A DNA stretch of 64,000 nt from REEB52 sp964626905 (GTDB lineage Bacteria > Chlamydiota > Chlamydiia > Chlamydiales > SM23-39). The stretch spans positions 310,001 to 374,000 of the forward strand of contig CAZVHA010000001.1 in assembly GCA_964626905.1 (NCBI GenBank). Direction: 5' to 3'. The notes under the pieces are model-generated. The model was not told where the DNA came from. It ran no database searches and saw only the letters and a program-made list of their open reading frames with translations. The position numbers and the translations under genes are program-made. Shown one piece after another: positions 1 to 8,829 of the stretch; positions within the stretch are counted from its first letter, which is position 1; each line of letters opens with the position of its first letter.

Positions 1-76
1 GAAAAAAAGGCGGCTAACCGATTCTTTTTTAGAGTGTTGCAAAAAGTGTAAACTGGACTAGACACTTTTGAGACAG

Positions 77-1285
77 TTATGCTTGAAGATTTAGCCCACC
101 ACCAATCGCCTCTAATGTGAGGCGGCTCACTCCCCTCCCGAGTTCAATGGCTTTTTCCGCCCCTTGCCTTAACTGTTTTTCCCACTCAGAATCGGCAAAA
201 AATCGATCCACCGTTTTGCGCAAGGCCGCCAATGGGACTTGTACTCCCCCGTTTGCATCGAGCACCCGTTTTGCAAATTCTTGTTGCTTGAACATGTGCG
301 GGCCAAAGATCACCGGAGTGCCATAGAGACAAGGCTCTAAAACATTATGCCCTCCCACCGTCTCGATAAAACTCCCGCCGAGAATCGCAAGCTGGCTTGC
401 GGTGTAGCAGGCAGGCAGCTGCCCCATCGCATCGATGAGGATGAGACGAGAGTGAAATGCATTTTCACTCAAACGGCAAAACTCTATTTTCTTTTTCCGA
501 AGCCACTGCGCCACTCCTTCAAACCGCTCAGGATGGCGCGGCGCTAAAAGAATCGTCCAACCACCACCCATCAGTTCATTTAAGAGGAGTTCTTCTTCCG
601 GCGCATGAGTGCAACTGATTGTGATTGCAGGACCGGAAATGGGGAGTTTTCTCGGCGGCGTGTTCGCTTTTAAATCGAGTTTTAAATTCCCAGTCACCCG
701 CAGTTTTTGCGCTCGCCTCATGAAGGGAGAAAATCGATCGAAATACTCCTCATTTTGCACACATACATGATCAAAATAGTCAAAAATTCCCTTCGAAAAT
801 CGCCTAAAAAACAAAAACCTTCGAAATGAATTTTCCGACATCTTGCCGCTCACAAGCGAGATTTTTGTCCCATTTTTTTTCAGTGCACAAAGAAGATTGG
901 GCCAAAAATCGCTCTCCACCAAAATAAATGCGCGCGGATTCAACTTTTTTACAAAACGGCGCACCACCCAAGTAAAATCGATTGGCAAATAGGCAAATGC
1001 ATCCGCTTCAGGAAGTGACCGTTTCGCCTCCGCCATACCGGTGGCCGTCGTCGTCGTCACAAAAAAGAATAGCTCTTTCGACTGAATCTGCCGAAATAGG
1101 GGCTCTGCCGCCCGGATCTCCCCCACCGACACCCCGTGAATCCAAATCAGCGGACGGGCGGTCGCGTGAGAAAAAAATCCGAGCCGCTGCAAAAAATCGG
1201 GATGTCTCTTCCCTCGAAGCCGCTCGATTGCGATTTTAGGCAATGAAAAAAGTAAATAAAAAAAGAGAAAAAAATTCTCAATCAC
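77..1285 (-). CDS. waaA: 3-deoxy-D-manno-octulosonic acid (Kdo) transferase
   Basis: Transfers Kdo from CMP-Kdo to lipid A at the inner face of the cytoplasmic membrane; chlamydial enzymes of this family are multifunctional and add more than one Kdo. The protein is 402 aa, close to the family norm. It starts with a hydrophobic anchor (residues 4-16), then the N-terminal motif IHGVSVGE (about 49-56) and the C-terminal GGSFIETVGGHNVLEP region (about 317-332) typical of WaaA. It overlaps the 3' end of leuS by 8 bp on the same strand, so the two are probably co-transcribed; waaA beside leuS is also the arrangement in Chlamydia. Family assignment is firm; the number of Kdo units added cannot be read from the sequence. 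Confidence 0.95.
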   Translation of the reverse strand: MIENFFLFFYLLFSLPKIAIERLRGKRHPDFLQRLGFFSHATARPLIWIHGVSVGEIRAAEPLFRQIQSKELFFFVTTTTATGMAEAKRSLPEADAFAYLPIDFTWVVRRFVKKLNPRAFILVESDFWPNLLCALKKNGTKISLVSGKMSENSFRRFLFFRRFSKGIFDYFDHVCVQNEEYFDRFSPFMRRAQKLRVTGNLKLDLKANTPPRKLPISGPAITISCTHAPEEELLLNELMGGGWTILLAPRHPERFEGVAQWLRKKKIEFCRLSENAFHSRLILIDAMGQLPACYTASQLAILGGSFIETVGGHNVLEPCLYGTPVIFGPHMFKQQEFAKRVLDANGGVQVPLAALRKTVDRFFADSEWEKQLRQGAEKAIELGRGVSRLTLEAIGGGLNLQA

Positions 1286-3821
1286 TTGAACCTAGGTTCT
1301 TCATCACGATATTGAGCAGCTTATTTGGAACAAAAATTGTCTTCACAATTTCCCCAGCCAAATACTTTTGTAGCTCTGGCTCCTTTTTCACAAACGCCAA
1401 AAGCTCTTTTTCTGTCTTGTCCTTCGGCAACTCAAATCGGCCCCTCAATTTCCCATTGATCTGAACCACATAGGTCGAATTCGCCTCAACCAAAAATTTT
1501 GCATCCACTTCAGGAATCGGAACGTAGGTGATCGACCCTTTTTCTCCCAATTCTTCCCAACACTCCTCAGCTAAATGCGGCGCAAACGGATAGAGCATTT
1601 GCACCGCCATCTTCAAAGAGCCCCTCGGATACTTTTCAAGCGGAATAAATGCGTTGATGAACTCCATCATCCGGGCAATGGCCGTGTTGAATTGCATCGC
1701 CTCAATATCTTTTGTCACAAAATCCACCAGCCGATGGGCCAGCTTTTGCGCATCGAGCGTCATCTCATCACACACTTTTTCCGAAAAAACCATCTCGTAA
1801 AACCGATTCAAAAACCGACGACACCCCGTCACCGCCTCGGTGCTCCACAATTTTTCCTTTTCAAATGGCCCCATGAACATCTCGTAGAGCCGGAGTGCAT
1901 CTGCCCCAAACTCCTCAATCATCTCATCCGGAGAGACGCCGTTGAGCTTCGACTTCGACATTTTTTCCACTTGAACAATCAGCTCTTCCCCCGTCTTCTT
2001 CGAAACGATTTTCCCTCCCTCTTTTTCACTCACTTCGTCCGGATTGAGGTACCCCCCCTGCTCCATTTTGTAAGAGCGGGCCGTCACAAGCCCCTGATTG
2101 CGCAGCGTCATAAATGGTTCAGGCGTAGAAACAAGACCGCAGTCGTAGAGAACTTTATGCCAAAACCGCGCATAGAGTAGGTGCAGTACCGCATGCTCCA
2201 CTCCCCCCACATACATGTCCACCGGCATCCAGTATTTTTCCACTTCAGGATCCCAAGCCTTTTTGCCATTTTTCGGATCGCAAAAACGCAAATAATACCA
2301 ACAAGAACCTGCCCATTGCGGCATCGTATTCGTCTCCCGAACCGCTTTTTTCCCCGTCTTCACATCAATGACCTCCACCCACTCTCTCACCTTCGCAAGA
2401 GGGCTCTGGCCACTGCTCGCCGGTTTATAATCGTCAAGAGGGGGAGGGAGTAGAGGAAGCTCATCGAGTGCAAGTGTCCGCATCGAACCATCCGCAAAAT
2501 GGAGAATCGGCATCGGTTCACCCCAATACCTTTGCCGAGAAAAAAGCCAGTCGCGCAACTTATAGTTCACCGTTCGCTCCCCAATCCCCTCTTTTTCTAG
2601 GTGGCGAAGAATGTGCTCTTTTGCCTCGTCCATCGAAAGACCATTTAAAAAAGAACTGTTGATCGAGATTCCCCCCTGACTCCAACACTTTTTCCCAAGC
2701 AAAATATCGTCCCTATCCGCGCATTCGCCAGGATCATAGACAGCTGTAATCGGCAGCTCATAGCGGAGCGCAAACGCAAAATCTCTCTCGTCTCCTCCAG
2801 GAACCCCCATCACAGCACCGGTCCCGTATCCCATGAGCACATAATCGGCGATCCAGATAGGCACCTTGTGATGCGTCATCGGATGGCGCACAAATGCCCC
2901 ACTCCATACCCCCGTTTTCTCTTTCGCAAGATCGGTCCTCTCTAAATCGCTCTTCGACGCCGTCAGTTTTAAATAGGCATCGACCAACATCTTTTGATCC
3001 TCTGTCACTATTTTCTCAACGAGCGGATGCTCGGGAGAAATCACCAAAAAGCTAACCCCAAACAGCGTGTCGGGACGGGTCGTAAAGACAGGGATGGGCG
3101 CTTTTGTCTTCTCTTCCAAAAAAGTGATGCTTGCCCCTTCGCTTTTCCCTATCCAGTTGGCTTGCAGCTTTTTTAAATGATCGGGCCAATCGAGAAGATC
3201 GAGATCGACAAGGAGCCTTTCCGCATAAGAGGTGATCTTCAATACCCACTGCTTGAGCGGGCGCCTCTCGATTGGGTACCCTCCCTCTTTGGCCCTCCCA
3301 TCCTCCACCTCTTCATTGGCAAGAACTGTCCCCAGCGCCGGACAAAAATTAACGTTGCTTTCCGCCTCGTAGGCAAGCCCCTTTTCAAAAAGTTTTGTGA
3401 ATATCCACTGCGTCCACTTGTAATAGCTCGGATCACTCGTCGCAATCTCCCGGTCCCAGTCATAGCTAAACCCCAACGATTCGAGCTGGCGCCGATAGGT
3501 GTCGATATTCGTCTTCGTTGTGATCGCCGGATGTGTCCCCGTCCGCAGCGCAAACTGCTCTGCAGGCAACCCAAAACTGTCCCACCCCATCGGATGGAGC
3601 ACATTGAACCCCTTTTGCCTCTTGAAGCGGGCCAAAATGTCTGTCCCCGTATAGCCCGTCACATGGCCCACATGAAGCCCCGCACCCGATGGATAGGGAA
3701 ACATGTCGAGAATGTAGTATTTTTTCTTTTTAGGATCGACTTCAGATCGGAAAATTTTCTTTTCTTTCCAAACGCGTTGCCACTTTTTCTCGATGGCCCG
3801 AGGATCGTATTTTGGTTTCAT
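1278..3821 (-). CDS. leuS: Leucyl-tRNA synthetase
   Basis: Class I aminoacyl-tRNA synthetase that charges tRNA-Leu in the cytoplasm. The 847-aa product carries the HIGH-type motif as HVGH in the context PYPSGAGLHVGHVTGYTG, a CP1 editing domain in the middle, the tryptophan-rich stretch MPQWAGSCWYYLRF, and the KMSKS motif in the C-terminal half. I chose the ATG at 3821 (MKPKYDPRAIEKKW), where family members begin; an upstream ATG at 3911 would add 30 residues of low-complexity sequence. Its stop region overlaps the waaA start by 8 bp. Nothing unusual is visible. Confidence 0.97.
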   Translation of the reverse strand: MKPKYDPRAIEKKWQRVWKEKKIFRSEVDPKKKKYYILDMFPYPSGAGLHVGHVTGYTGTDILARFKRQKGFNVLHPMGWDSFGLPAEQFALRTGTHPAITTKTNIDTYRRQLESLGFSYDWDREIATSDPSYYKWTQWIFTKLFEKGLAYEAESNVNFCPALGTVLANEEVEDGRAKEGGYPIERRPLKQWVLKITSYAERLLVDLDLLDWPDHLKKLQANWIGKSEGASITFLEEKTKAPIPVFTTRPDTLFGVSFLVISPEHPLVEKIVTEDQKMLVDAYLKLTASKSDLERTDLAKEKTGVWSGAFVRHPMTHHKVPIWIADYVLMGYGTGAVMGVPGGDERDFAFALRYELPITAVYDPGECADRDDILLGKKCWSQGGISINSSFLNGLSMDEAKEHILRHLEKEGIGERTVNYKLRDWLFSRQRYWGEPMPILHFADGSMRTLALDELPLLPPPLDDYKPASSGQSPLAKVREWVEVIDVKTGKKAVRETNTMPQWAGSCWYYLRFCDPKNGKKAWDPEVEKYWMPVDMYVGGVEHAVLHLLYARFWHKVLYDCGLVSTPEPFMTLRNQGLVTARSYKMEQGGYLNPDEVSEKEGGKIVSKKTGEELIVQVEKMSKSKLNGVSPDEMIEEFGADALRLYEMFMGPFEKEKLWSTEAVTGCRRFLNRFYEMVFSEKVCDEMTLDAQKLAHRLVDFVTKDIEAMQFNTAIARMMEFINAFIPLEKYPRGSLKMAVQMLYPFAPHLAEECWEELGEKGSITYVPIPEVDAKFLVEANSTYVVQINGKLRGRFELPKDKTEKELLAFVKKEPELQKYLAGEIVKTIFVPNKLLNIVMKNLGSSD

Positions 3822-3926
3822 GGGGGCATTGTATGACAAAATTTCAAAAGATTCAACTGAAGATCTTTCTGATAGCAAAAAATAGAGGAAGAGGATAGAA
3901 TACCCTTTCAAAAAAAGAGAGTAACT

Positions 3927-4967
3927 ATGTCAGTGTCAGAAGTGCAAGCCGGGCGATTAAGCGTGAAACAAGAACCCGTTTCCATCTGCCATCGGACAAA
4001 GGAGCTCGTATGCCTTGCCTATCAGAAAATTTGTTCTTTTTTCAAGGCAATTTTGGACTGGGTCCTCCCCATTAATCCGATCACTAACCGCAGAGGATTT
4101 CACCTCCTCCCCGCCTGTATCGAAAGGGCACTTGGGCGATGGTCCTACCTGCCTCTCGTCCAAAAGTCAGGTGGCGAAATCACCGAAACTCACAGGCTCT
4201 ATGGTGACTACGCCAAACTGGTCAAAGAAATTGGGCAAGAACTGACAAAAAATTATCCGCGCAAAGACCTTGAGTTCGAGTTCAAACTCATCAACTCCAA
4301 TGTCGATAACGCCTGGTGTCTTCCCGGAGGCAAAATCGGCATTAACATCGGACTCATTCTCAATATGGAAAATGAGACGGCTCTGTTTGGCTTGAAATCT
4401 CAGCCCACTTTGCGCGATAAAATCGCCGCGGTCTTAAGTCACGAAATCACCCACGCCGGAGCGCGCCACAGCGGAAGAAGCTTGGAGTTTCGCCTTTTGA
4501 TCTATGCCGCAATTCACGCAGTCAAATATGTGCTTAGCTACAGGGCTTGCAGCGAGATCAACCGGCAAATTGAGGAGGAGAAAAATCCTTGGAGGCGCCA
4601 AGAACTCAAAGAAAAACGGGATCAGATCCTTCAAAGATATGGGAGCCTCTTCAACCCGCTTGCTAACCTGACCGTCGGAGGACTTTCGCTCCACTCAAGT
4701 AGGCGCCATGAACTCGAAGCTGATAAATTCGGGATGCACCTCGTGGCAAATGCCTCGGGGGATGAAGAAAAAGAAGAGCCGCTCAGCGCCGCTATTTGGC
4801 TGATGCACTTTTTCAAAAAACACCACAGCCACGATACCGGCAGTGGATGTCTCAATTGGATTACACACCTCTTTTCGAGCCACCCAACGCCCGAAGAGCG
4901 GCTGCAAGCCAATTTGCAAACATTTAAGGAGCTCACGGCTAAGGGGTCGTCCAACAATAACTTTTAG
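3927..4967 (+). CDS. M48-like zinc metalloprotease
   Basis: Predicted zinc-dependent endopeptidase of 346 aa. The zinc site is HEITH in SHEITHAGARHSGR (about residues 172-185), and the third ligand is likely the Glu of the later motif ELEADKFGMHL (about 264-274), the arrangement seen in M48/Oma1/BepA-like peptidases. No convincing signal peptide is seen at the N-terminus; a mildly hydrophobic stretch lies at about 30-50. The last codons and the stop lie inside the left arm of the 4942-5108 inverted repeat, and the gene converges on the metallo-hydrolase at 5107. Possible substrates are misfolded envelope proteins (inference only). Confidence 0.85.
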   Translation: MSVSEVQAGRLSVKQEPVSICHRTKELVCLAYQKICSFFKAILDWVLPINPITNRRGFHLLPACIERALGRWSYLPLVQKSGGEITETHRLYGDYAKLVKEIGQELTKNYPRKDLEFEFKLINSNVDNAWCLPGGKIGINIGLILNMENETALFGLKSQPTLRDKIAAVLSHEITHAGARHSGRSLEFRLLIYAAIHAVKYVLSYRACSEINRQIEEEKNPWRRQELKEKRDQILQRYGSLFNPLANLTVGGLSLHSSRRHELEADKFGMHLVANASGDEEKEEPLSAAIWLMHFFKKHHSHDTGSGCLNWITHLFSSHPTPEERLQANLQTFKELTAKGSSNNNF

Positions 4968-5108
4968 AGCTGTATAGGGAAAAATCGATTCATCTTATTG
5001 AGGATCTTCTCTTGCTGGTATTGATGCAATATCAGCTGCGAGAAGATCCTCAAAACCTGAACCGTTTTTCTCCTATACAGCTCTAAAATTTATTATTGGA
5101 CAACCCCT
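4942..5108. repeat. Long imperfect inverted repeat between convergent genes
   Basis: Two arms of about 65-70 bp (about 4942-5010 and 5040-5108) read as imperfect reverse complements, separated by a short loop. Both arms contain the sequence TTTTAGAGCTGTATAGG (right arm inverted) and end toward the loop in GAGGATCTTCTC. The left arm includes the last codons and TAG of the protease gene; the right arm reaches the TAG of the hydrolase gene on the other strand. It could act as a bidirectional terminator, but the arms are far longer than termination needs, so a foldback or MITE-like repeat is more likely. Confidence 0.85.
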
Positions 5109-6048
5109 AAAAATTGACGCGAAGACCCACATCGATGGGTAAAAAAGTTTCAAAGGGGAGATTTTTCCTCTTCATTTCAAGATATAGATCGTAAGGCGGA
5201 CGATCCAAAGGCTCATCGGAGAGCCCAAACGTTCTCCAATGCATCCCTAAACTCAATCGCGATCCAACCTCTTCATGGATCTGGACCGCCTCTTGCGGCC
5301 CAATATGGACCGTCTTCATAAACTCTTTCGGAATATAAGTCCCAATCGGGATCAAACTCAAATCCATCGCCTTAAAATATCTCCCAATTGCCTTAAAATC
5401 TTCCGGATTATACCCCGTATCCCCAGTAAAATAGATCCGCTTTGCACCAACTTCCACCACATACCCATTCCAGTGCGTCGCATTCATGTCCCACGGCGTT
5501 CGCCCCGAATAGTGCTGCGCAGGTACCGCCGTAATTCGGCACTTTTTGGCGATGCAATTTTTCCACCAAGTGAGCTCCGTTACCCGATCGATCCCCCTCT
5601 TGTGAAACCAGGGAGATAACCGGTCCGGAACCACCCACTCAATCTGCGGATACATCCGGTGCAAAGCCAACACCGTCTTTTCACCCAAATGATCATAGTG
5701 ATTGTGGCTGATCAATACAAGATCAATGCGGGCAAGATCACTCAGCGCAAAAGGAACTGCCGTTTGTCTTTTCAACCCCCGAATCGGCACCGGAGCACAG
5801 TAATCTTCCCAAATCGGATCTGTCAAAATCCGAATCCCGTTCACCTCCATCAAATAGGTGCTATGCCCAATCCAGAGCGCATATGGCTCCTCTTTTTTAA
5901 ACTCCTTCACTTGCCCCGGATAAACAAAATTAGATGGGGGATTCTCCACCTTTGCCTCATCATAATGCCCCAAATGCCACAAAAGATAGTGCCAAACATT
6001 GCGCCGAATATCTTTGATATGAGGGTTCATAAATTTGAATCTTGTCAT
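5107..6048 (-). CDS. Metallo-beta-lactamase-fold hydrolase, NAPE-PLD/UlaG-like
   Basis: 313-aa protein of the metallo-beta-lactamase superfamily. The metal site appears as SHNHYDHLG (about 114-122), followed by a histidine in VPAQHYSG and the aspartate in FTGDTGYN (about 207-214), then a late H in LGMHWRTFGLSDEP. The N-terminal YALWIGHSTYLMEVNGIRIL and the NAT/HWNGYVVE regions match the NAPE-hydrolysing phospholipase D-like branch, so a lipid phosphodiesterase or a lactonase role is possible; substrate unknown. It converges on the M48-like protease across the inverted repeat and diverges from the MATE gene, with a 110-bp promoter region between. No signal peptide. Confidence 0.85.
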   Translation of the reverse strand: MTRFKFMNPHIKDIRRNVWHYLLWHLGHYDEAKVENPPSNFVYPGQVKEFKKEEPYALWIGHSTYLMEVNGIRILTDPIWEDYCAPVPIRGLKRQTAVPFALSDLARIDLVLISHNHYDHLGEKTVLALHRMYPQIEWVVPDRLSPWFHKRGIDRVTELTWWKNCIAKKCRITAVPAQHYSGRTPWDMNATHWNGYVVEVGAKRIYFTGDTGYNPEDFKAIGRYFKAMDLSLIPIGTYIPKEFMKTVHIGPQEAVQIHEEVGSRLSLGMHWRTFGLSDEPLDRPPYDLYLEMKRKNLPFETFLPIDVGLRVNF

Positions 6049-6158
6049 ATCTTGGGATCATAATCATTTGTTTATTATGTGCAATATTATGACTTTAGTT
6101 TCTAGAAATGAGCGTCTTAGATTTTTAAGCTTGATTCTGCTATAGTAAGGTTCAATCC

Positions 6159-7604
6159 ATGAAAACACAATTAACGCCTCATCCCGAGGGGAGCATCCGG
6201 GAGCTTTGGAATATTTCTTTGCCTTTAATGATTTCAACGCTTGCTTCTCTTTTTATGATTTTTACCGACCGGATTTTTCTCGCCCACTACTCGATTGAGA
6301 CGTTGAACGCCTCTGTCAATGCGGGGACTTTTGCTTGGGGGCTCATGGCTGGCTTTGGGATGATCGCTGCGATGTCTGAAGTTTTTGTCTCGCAGTACAA
6401 TGGGGCGAGAAAGTGGAAAAAACTCGGGAGCCCGGTATGGCAAATGATCTGGATCTCTCTATTTTCTGTTTTTTTCTTTATCCCTCTTGCGATGTGGGGA
6501 GCGCCCTTGATTTTCGGTCACGATCGCTATGCCGGTTTGGAGATCGATTATTTTCGCCTCCTCATGGTCTTTTCTCCCGGATATGTATTGATGATGGCTT
6601 TTTCAGGCTTTTTTATTGGGAGAGGAAAAACGAAAGTGATGATCTGGCTTGCCATCGTCGCCAATCTATTGAATATTACCCTTGATTGGGCCCTCATTTT
6701 CGGCATCCCAGGAATTGTTCCCGAAATGGGAATTAAGGGGGCAGCGATCGCCACCTGCTTCGGGTATCTTTTTGAATCGGCAGCTTTGGGATATCTCTTT
6801 TTGAAAAAGGAAAATAGGGAACTCTTTGGCACGGGCAACTGGAGGCTCGACTGGGTTGAAATGAAAAAATGTCTCAAAGTGGGAGTTCCGCAAGGGGTTT
6901 TTTACGCGCTTGAAATTTTTGGATGGGCCGTCTTTTATTGGATGATGGCTGCAACAAGTGAAAAACATATCACCATCTCCAGCATCTGCCAAAGCTTTAC
7001 AATTCTCCTCTCCTTTTTTAGCGATGGGTTGAGCCGCGGCGCTGCCGCCGTTGCGGGCAATTTTATCGGCTCGAATCGAATCGGGCTTGTTTCGAAAGTG
7101 CTGAAGTCGGGATTCATTCTCATCACTCTCTTCTCACTTGCAACAGCGCTGATCTTTTTCATCGATCCCATGGATACCATTCGGGCTCTTTTTCTCCCCG
7201 ATCTCGACGCCTCTTTGCAAAGCTCATTGCAGGTATGTCTGACCCTCGCTTTCGCCTACATCTTTTTTGAGGGGCTCCGCTGGGTCTCATCGGGTCTTCT
7301 CATCGCCGCAGGAGACACCCTGTTCCTCCTCATTGCCGGTTCCCTTTCGGTGTGGGTTTTTCTTTTGGCGCCTGTCTATTGGATCGTCGTCAAACATGGA
7401 CAGCCCATCGAATACGCTTGGGCTCTTACCGTGATTTACTCTGCCCTCTTTTTCCTGATCTATTGGATCCGCTTCTCCCAAGGCTCTTGGAAAAAGATCG
7501 ATCTCATATCGGCAAAGGTTCCTCAGGAAGATACCAGACGAGATACGCGCCTTCTAAACGCTGACCCCACTCCGCTTGATCCTTCTCGCTCTCCACAAGA
7601 GTGA
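6159..7604 (+). CDS. MATE family multidrug/toxin exporter
   Basis: 481-aa inner-membrane protein with about 12 hydrophobic segments and the MATE duplication: the N-terminal half starts LWNISLPLMISTLASLFMIF, with a second copy after about residue 240 (VGVPQGVFYALEIFGWAVFYW). Members exchange Na+ or H+ for organic cations. The start follows an intergenic region shared with the divergent hydrolase. The last 101 bp overlap the convergent deubiquitinase gene (7504-7604), which is a long tail overlap; the C-terminal 30 residues after the last membrane helix are therefore constrained by two reading frames. Substrate is unknown. Confidence 0.9.
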   Translation: MKTQLTPHPEGSIRELWNISLPLMISTLASLFMIFTDRIFLAHYSIETLNASVNAGTFAWGLMAGFGMIAAMSEVFVSQYNGARKWKKLGSPVWQMIWISLFSVFFFIPLAMWGAPLIFGHDRYAGLEIDYFRLLMVFSPGYVLMMAFSGFFIGRGKTKVMIWLAIVANLLNITLDWALIFGIPGIVPEMGIKGAAIATCFGYLFESAALGYLFLKKENRELFGTGNWRLDWVEMKKCLKVGVPQGVFYALEIFGWAVFYWMMAATSEKHITISSICQSFTILLSFFSDGLSRGAAAVAGNFIGSNRIGLVSKVLKSGFILITLFSLATALIFFIDPMDTIRALFLPDLDASLQSSLQVCLTLAFAYIFFEGLRWVSSGLLIAAGDTLFLLIAGSLSVWVFLLAPVYWIVVKHGQPIEYAWALTVIYSALFFLIYWIRFSQGSWKKIDLISAKVPQEDTRRDTRLLNADPTPLDPSRSPQE

Positions 7605-8829
7605 CCCTATGATCATTTTCCAAAAACTTGTCTTTCCCCCGAATCTCAGCCGCCGTGTAGTGGCCGTCTTCGGTTGTTTTGCCACAATGGCTGACAAAAC
7701 CGACAAGTCGGTAATTAAGCTCTCTGCCATCCTTTAGTTTGATGGGCAATTTCTCAGGAATCGTCATTGAAAAATCCAACTTAGCCCCATCTTGAGTGAA
7801 CCTTTTCAGTTGAAAACGGAGAGCAGGCGGAGCTACTGTAAAGCGATTTTGCTCCTTGTTAAAGGCACCGTTCTCGGTTGCGCTCTCGTAAAACTCCTCA
7901 AGAGAGTGTTCTAAAGTTGGATTTTTGGGGTTTATCTCAAGAGGAATGAGGGGCGAAACCATCTCTTTTGTTGAAATGATCGCATCATCCAACATTTTGA
8001 CAGCTTCATATTGCATCCTCATCCTAGGGGGCAAAAGCCCCAACACACCCATAGCAATCTCATTGGCATCTTCCTGTTGATTGGACTCAAGAGAGATGTC
8101 GACATGCTTAGAGAGCGTTTGGCGCACCTTTGCTGAACTGCCACTAGAGACAGCCCTTCTATTTTCAACTGCTACGTCATTTTTCTCATAAAACTCTCTT
8201 AAAGCCGGTAGGATGCTGGAGAGTTCCCTCATCTGCCTCTTCACACCTCGTAAACATTCTAGCGGCTCTTTTGGCTCAAAATTCAAGAAGCTCTCCAGAA
8301 GAGTCCCCTCTTTGTTTACTTCGATATATCCTCTAAACTCTTCACAGCACTCCTCAGACAAACCGTACTCGCTTGCCGCTCTCAGAAAATCGTCTAATGA
8401 GTCCACCTTTGTGTTTCGCATCCAGTCGCGCACCTGAGGATCGCTATCCAAGAGGTGGAGAGTCGCATTAATCGAACAATCGAACTCCCGATTCCAATAG
8501 CCGACAGGCGATTTTTCCGGGTAATGAGAAGGGTGATATGCCACAGGAGTGATGAGAGGGAAAATGTCTTCCCCAGGCCCCGCAAAAATGCGGCCGGGAA
8601 AAAAGAAAATCGAAAGCACCGTCGCCTCAATGGCAACCAAAGGGATCGCAATCCAATGCCAAGCCGCCGGGAGAAAATAGGCGGCCATTAAAATCTGAGC
8701 TGCAATGAAGATGGCCCGAATCGCTACCTGTATCAGAAGTTCTGCTGCGGCAAGCCACTTTTCGCCCAAAGTTGCTTTTTTGAGAATTTGCGGAGTGGAA
8801 GAAGCGGAAGAGACGGGTATACTAGTCAT
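7504..8829 (-). CDS. Ubiquitin-specific protease (USP/C19-like) with membrane anchor
   Basis: 441-aa protein with the layout of a eukaryotic-type USP deubiquitinase. Residues about 30-80 hold two hydrophobic segments. The Cys box GYWNREFDCSINATLHLL puts the catalytic cysteine at about 118. The His box GHYTAAEIRGKDKF has His about 390, followed by LENDHRV with Asn/Asp 405/406 and the closing AYLVWY. It lacks a Sec signal, as expected for a type III effector, and the membrane hairpin would allow anchoring in the inclusion or another host membrane (inference). It overlaps the pfp stop by 8 bp (ATG at 8829) behind a good AGGGGAG ribosome site, so it may be co-transcribed with pfp. Bacteria have no ubiquitin, so a host target is likely. 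Confidence 0.82.
   Translation of the reverse strand: MTSIPVSSASSTPQILKKATLGEKWLAAAELLIQVAIRAIFIAAQILMAAYFLPAAWHWIAIPLVAIEATVLSIFFFPGRIFAGPGEDIFPLITPVAYHPSHYPEKSPVGYWNREFDCSINATLHLLDSDPQVRDWMRNTKVDSLDDFLRAASEYGLSEECCEEFRGYIEVNKEGTLLESFLNFEPKEPLECLRGVKRQMRELSSILPALREFYEKNDVAVENRRAVSSGSSAKVRQTLSKHVDISLESNQQEDANEIAMGVLGLLPPRMRMQYEAVKMLDDAIISTKEMVSPLIPLEINPKNPTLEHSLEEFYESATENGAFNKEQNRFTVAPPALRFQLKRFTQDGAKLDFSMTIPEKLPIKLKDGRELNYRLVGFVSHCGKTTEDGHYTAAEIRGKDKFLENDHRVTLVESEKDQAEWGQRLEGAYLVWYLPEEPLPI

Noticed and set aside
1575..2180. Open frame of about 200 codons on the plus strand inside leuS
   Set aside because: Mirrors a conserved gene on the other strand, is rich in His/Arg/Pro as antisense frames are, and has no ribosome site.
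3177..3836. Plus-strand frame of about 219 codons opposite the start of leuS
   Set aside because: Antisense of the conserved synthetase N-terminus; composition is atypical and there is no family resemblance.
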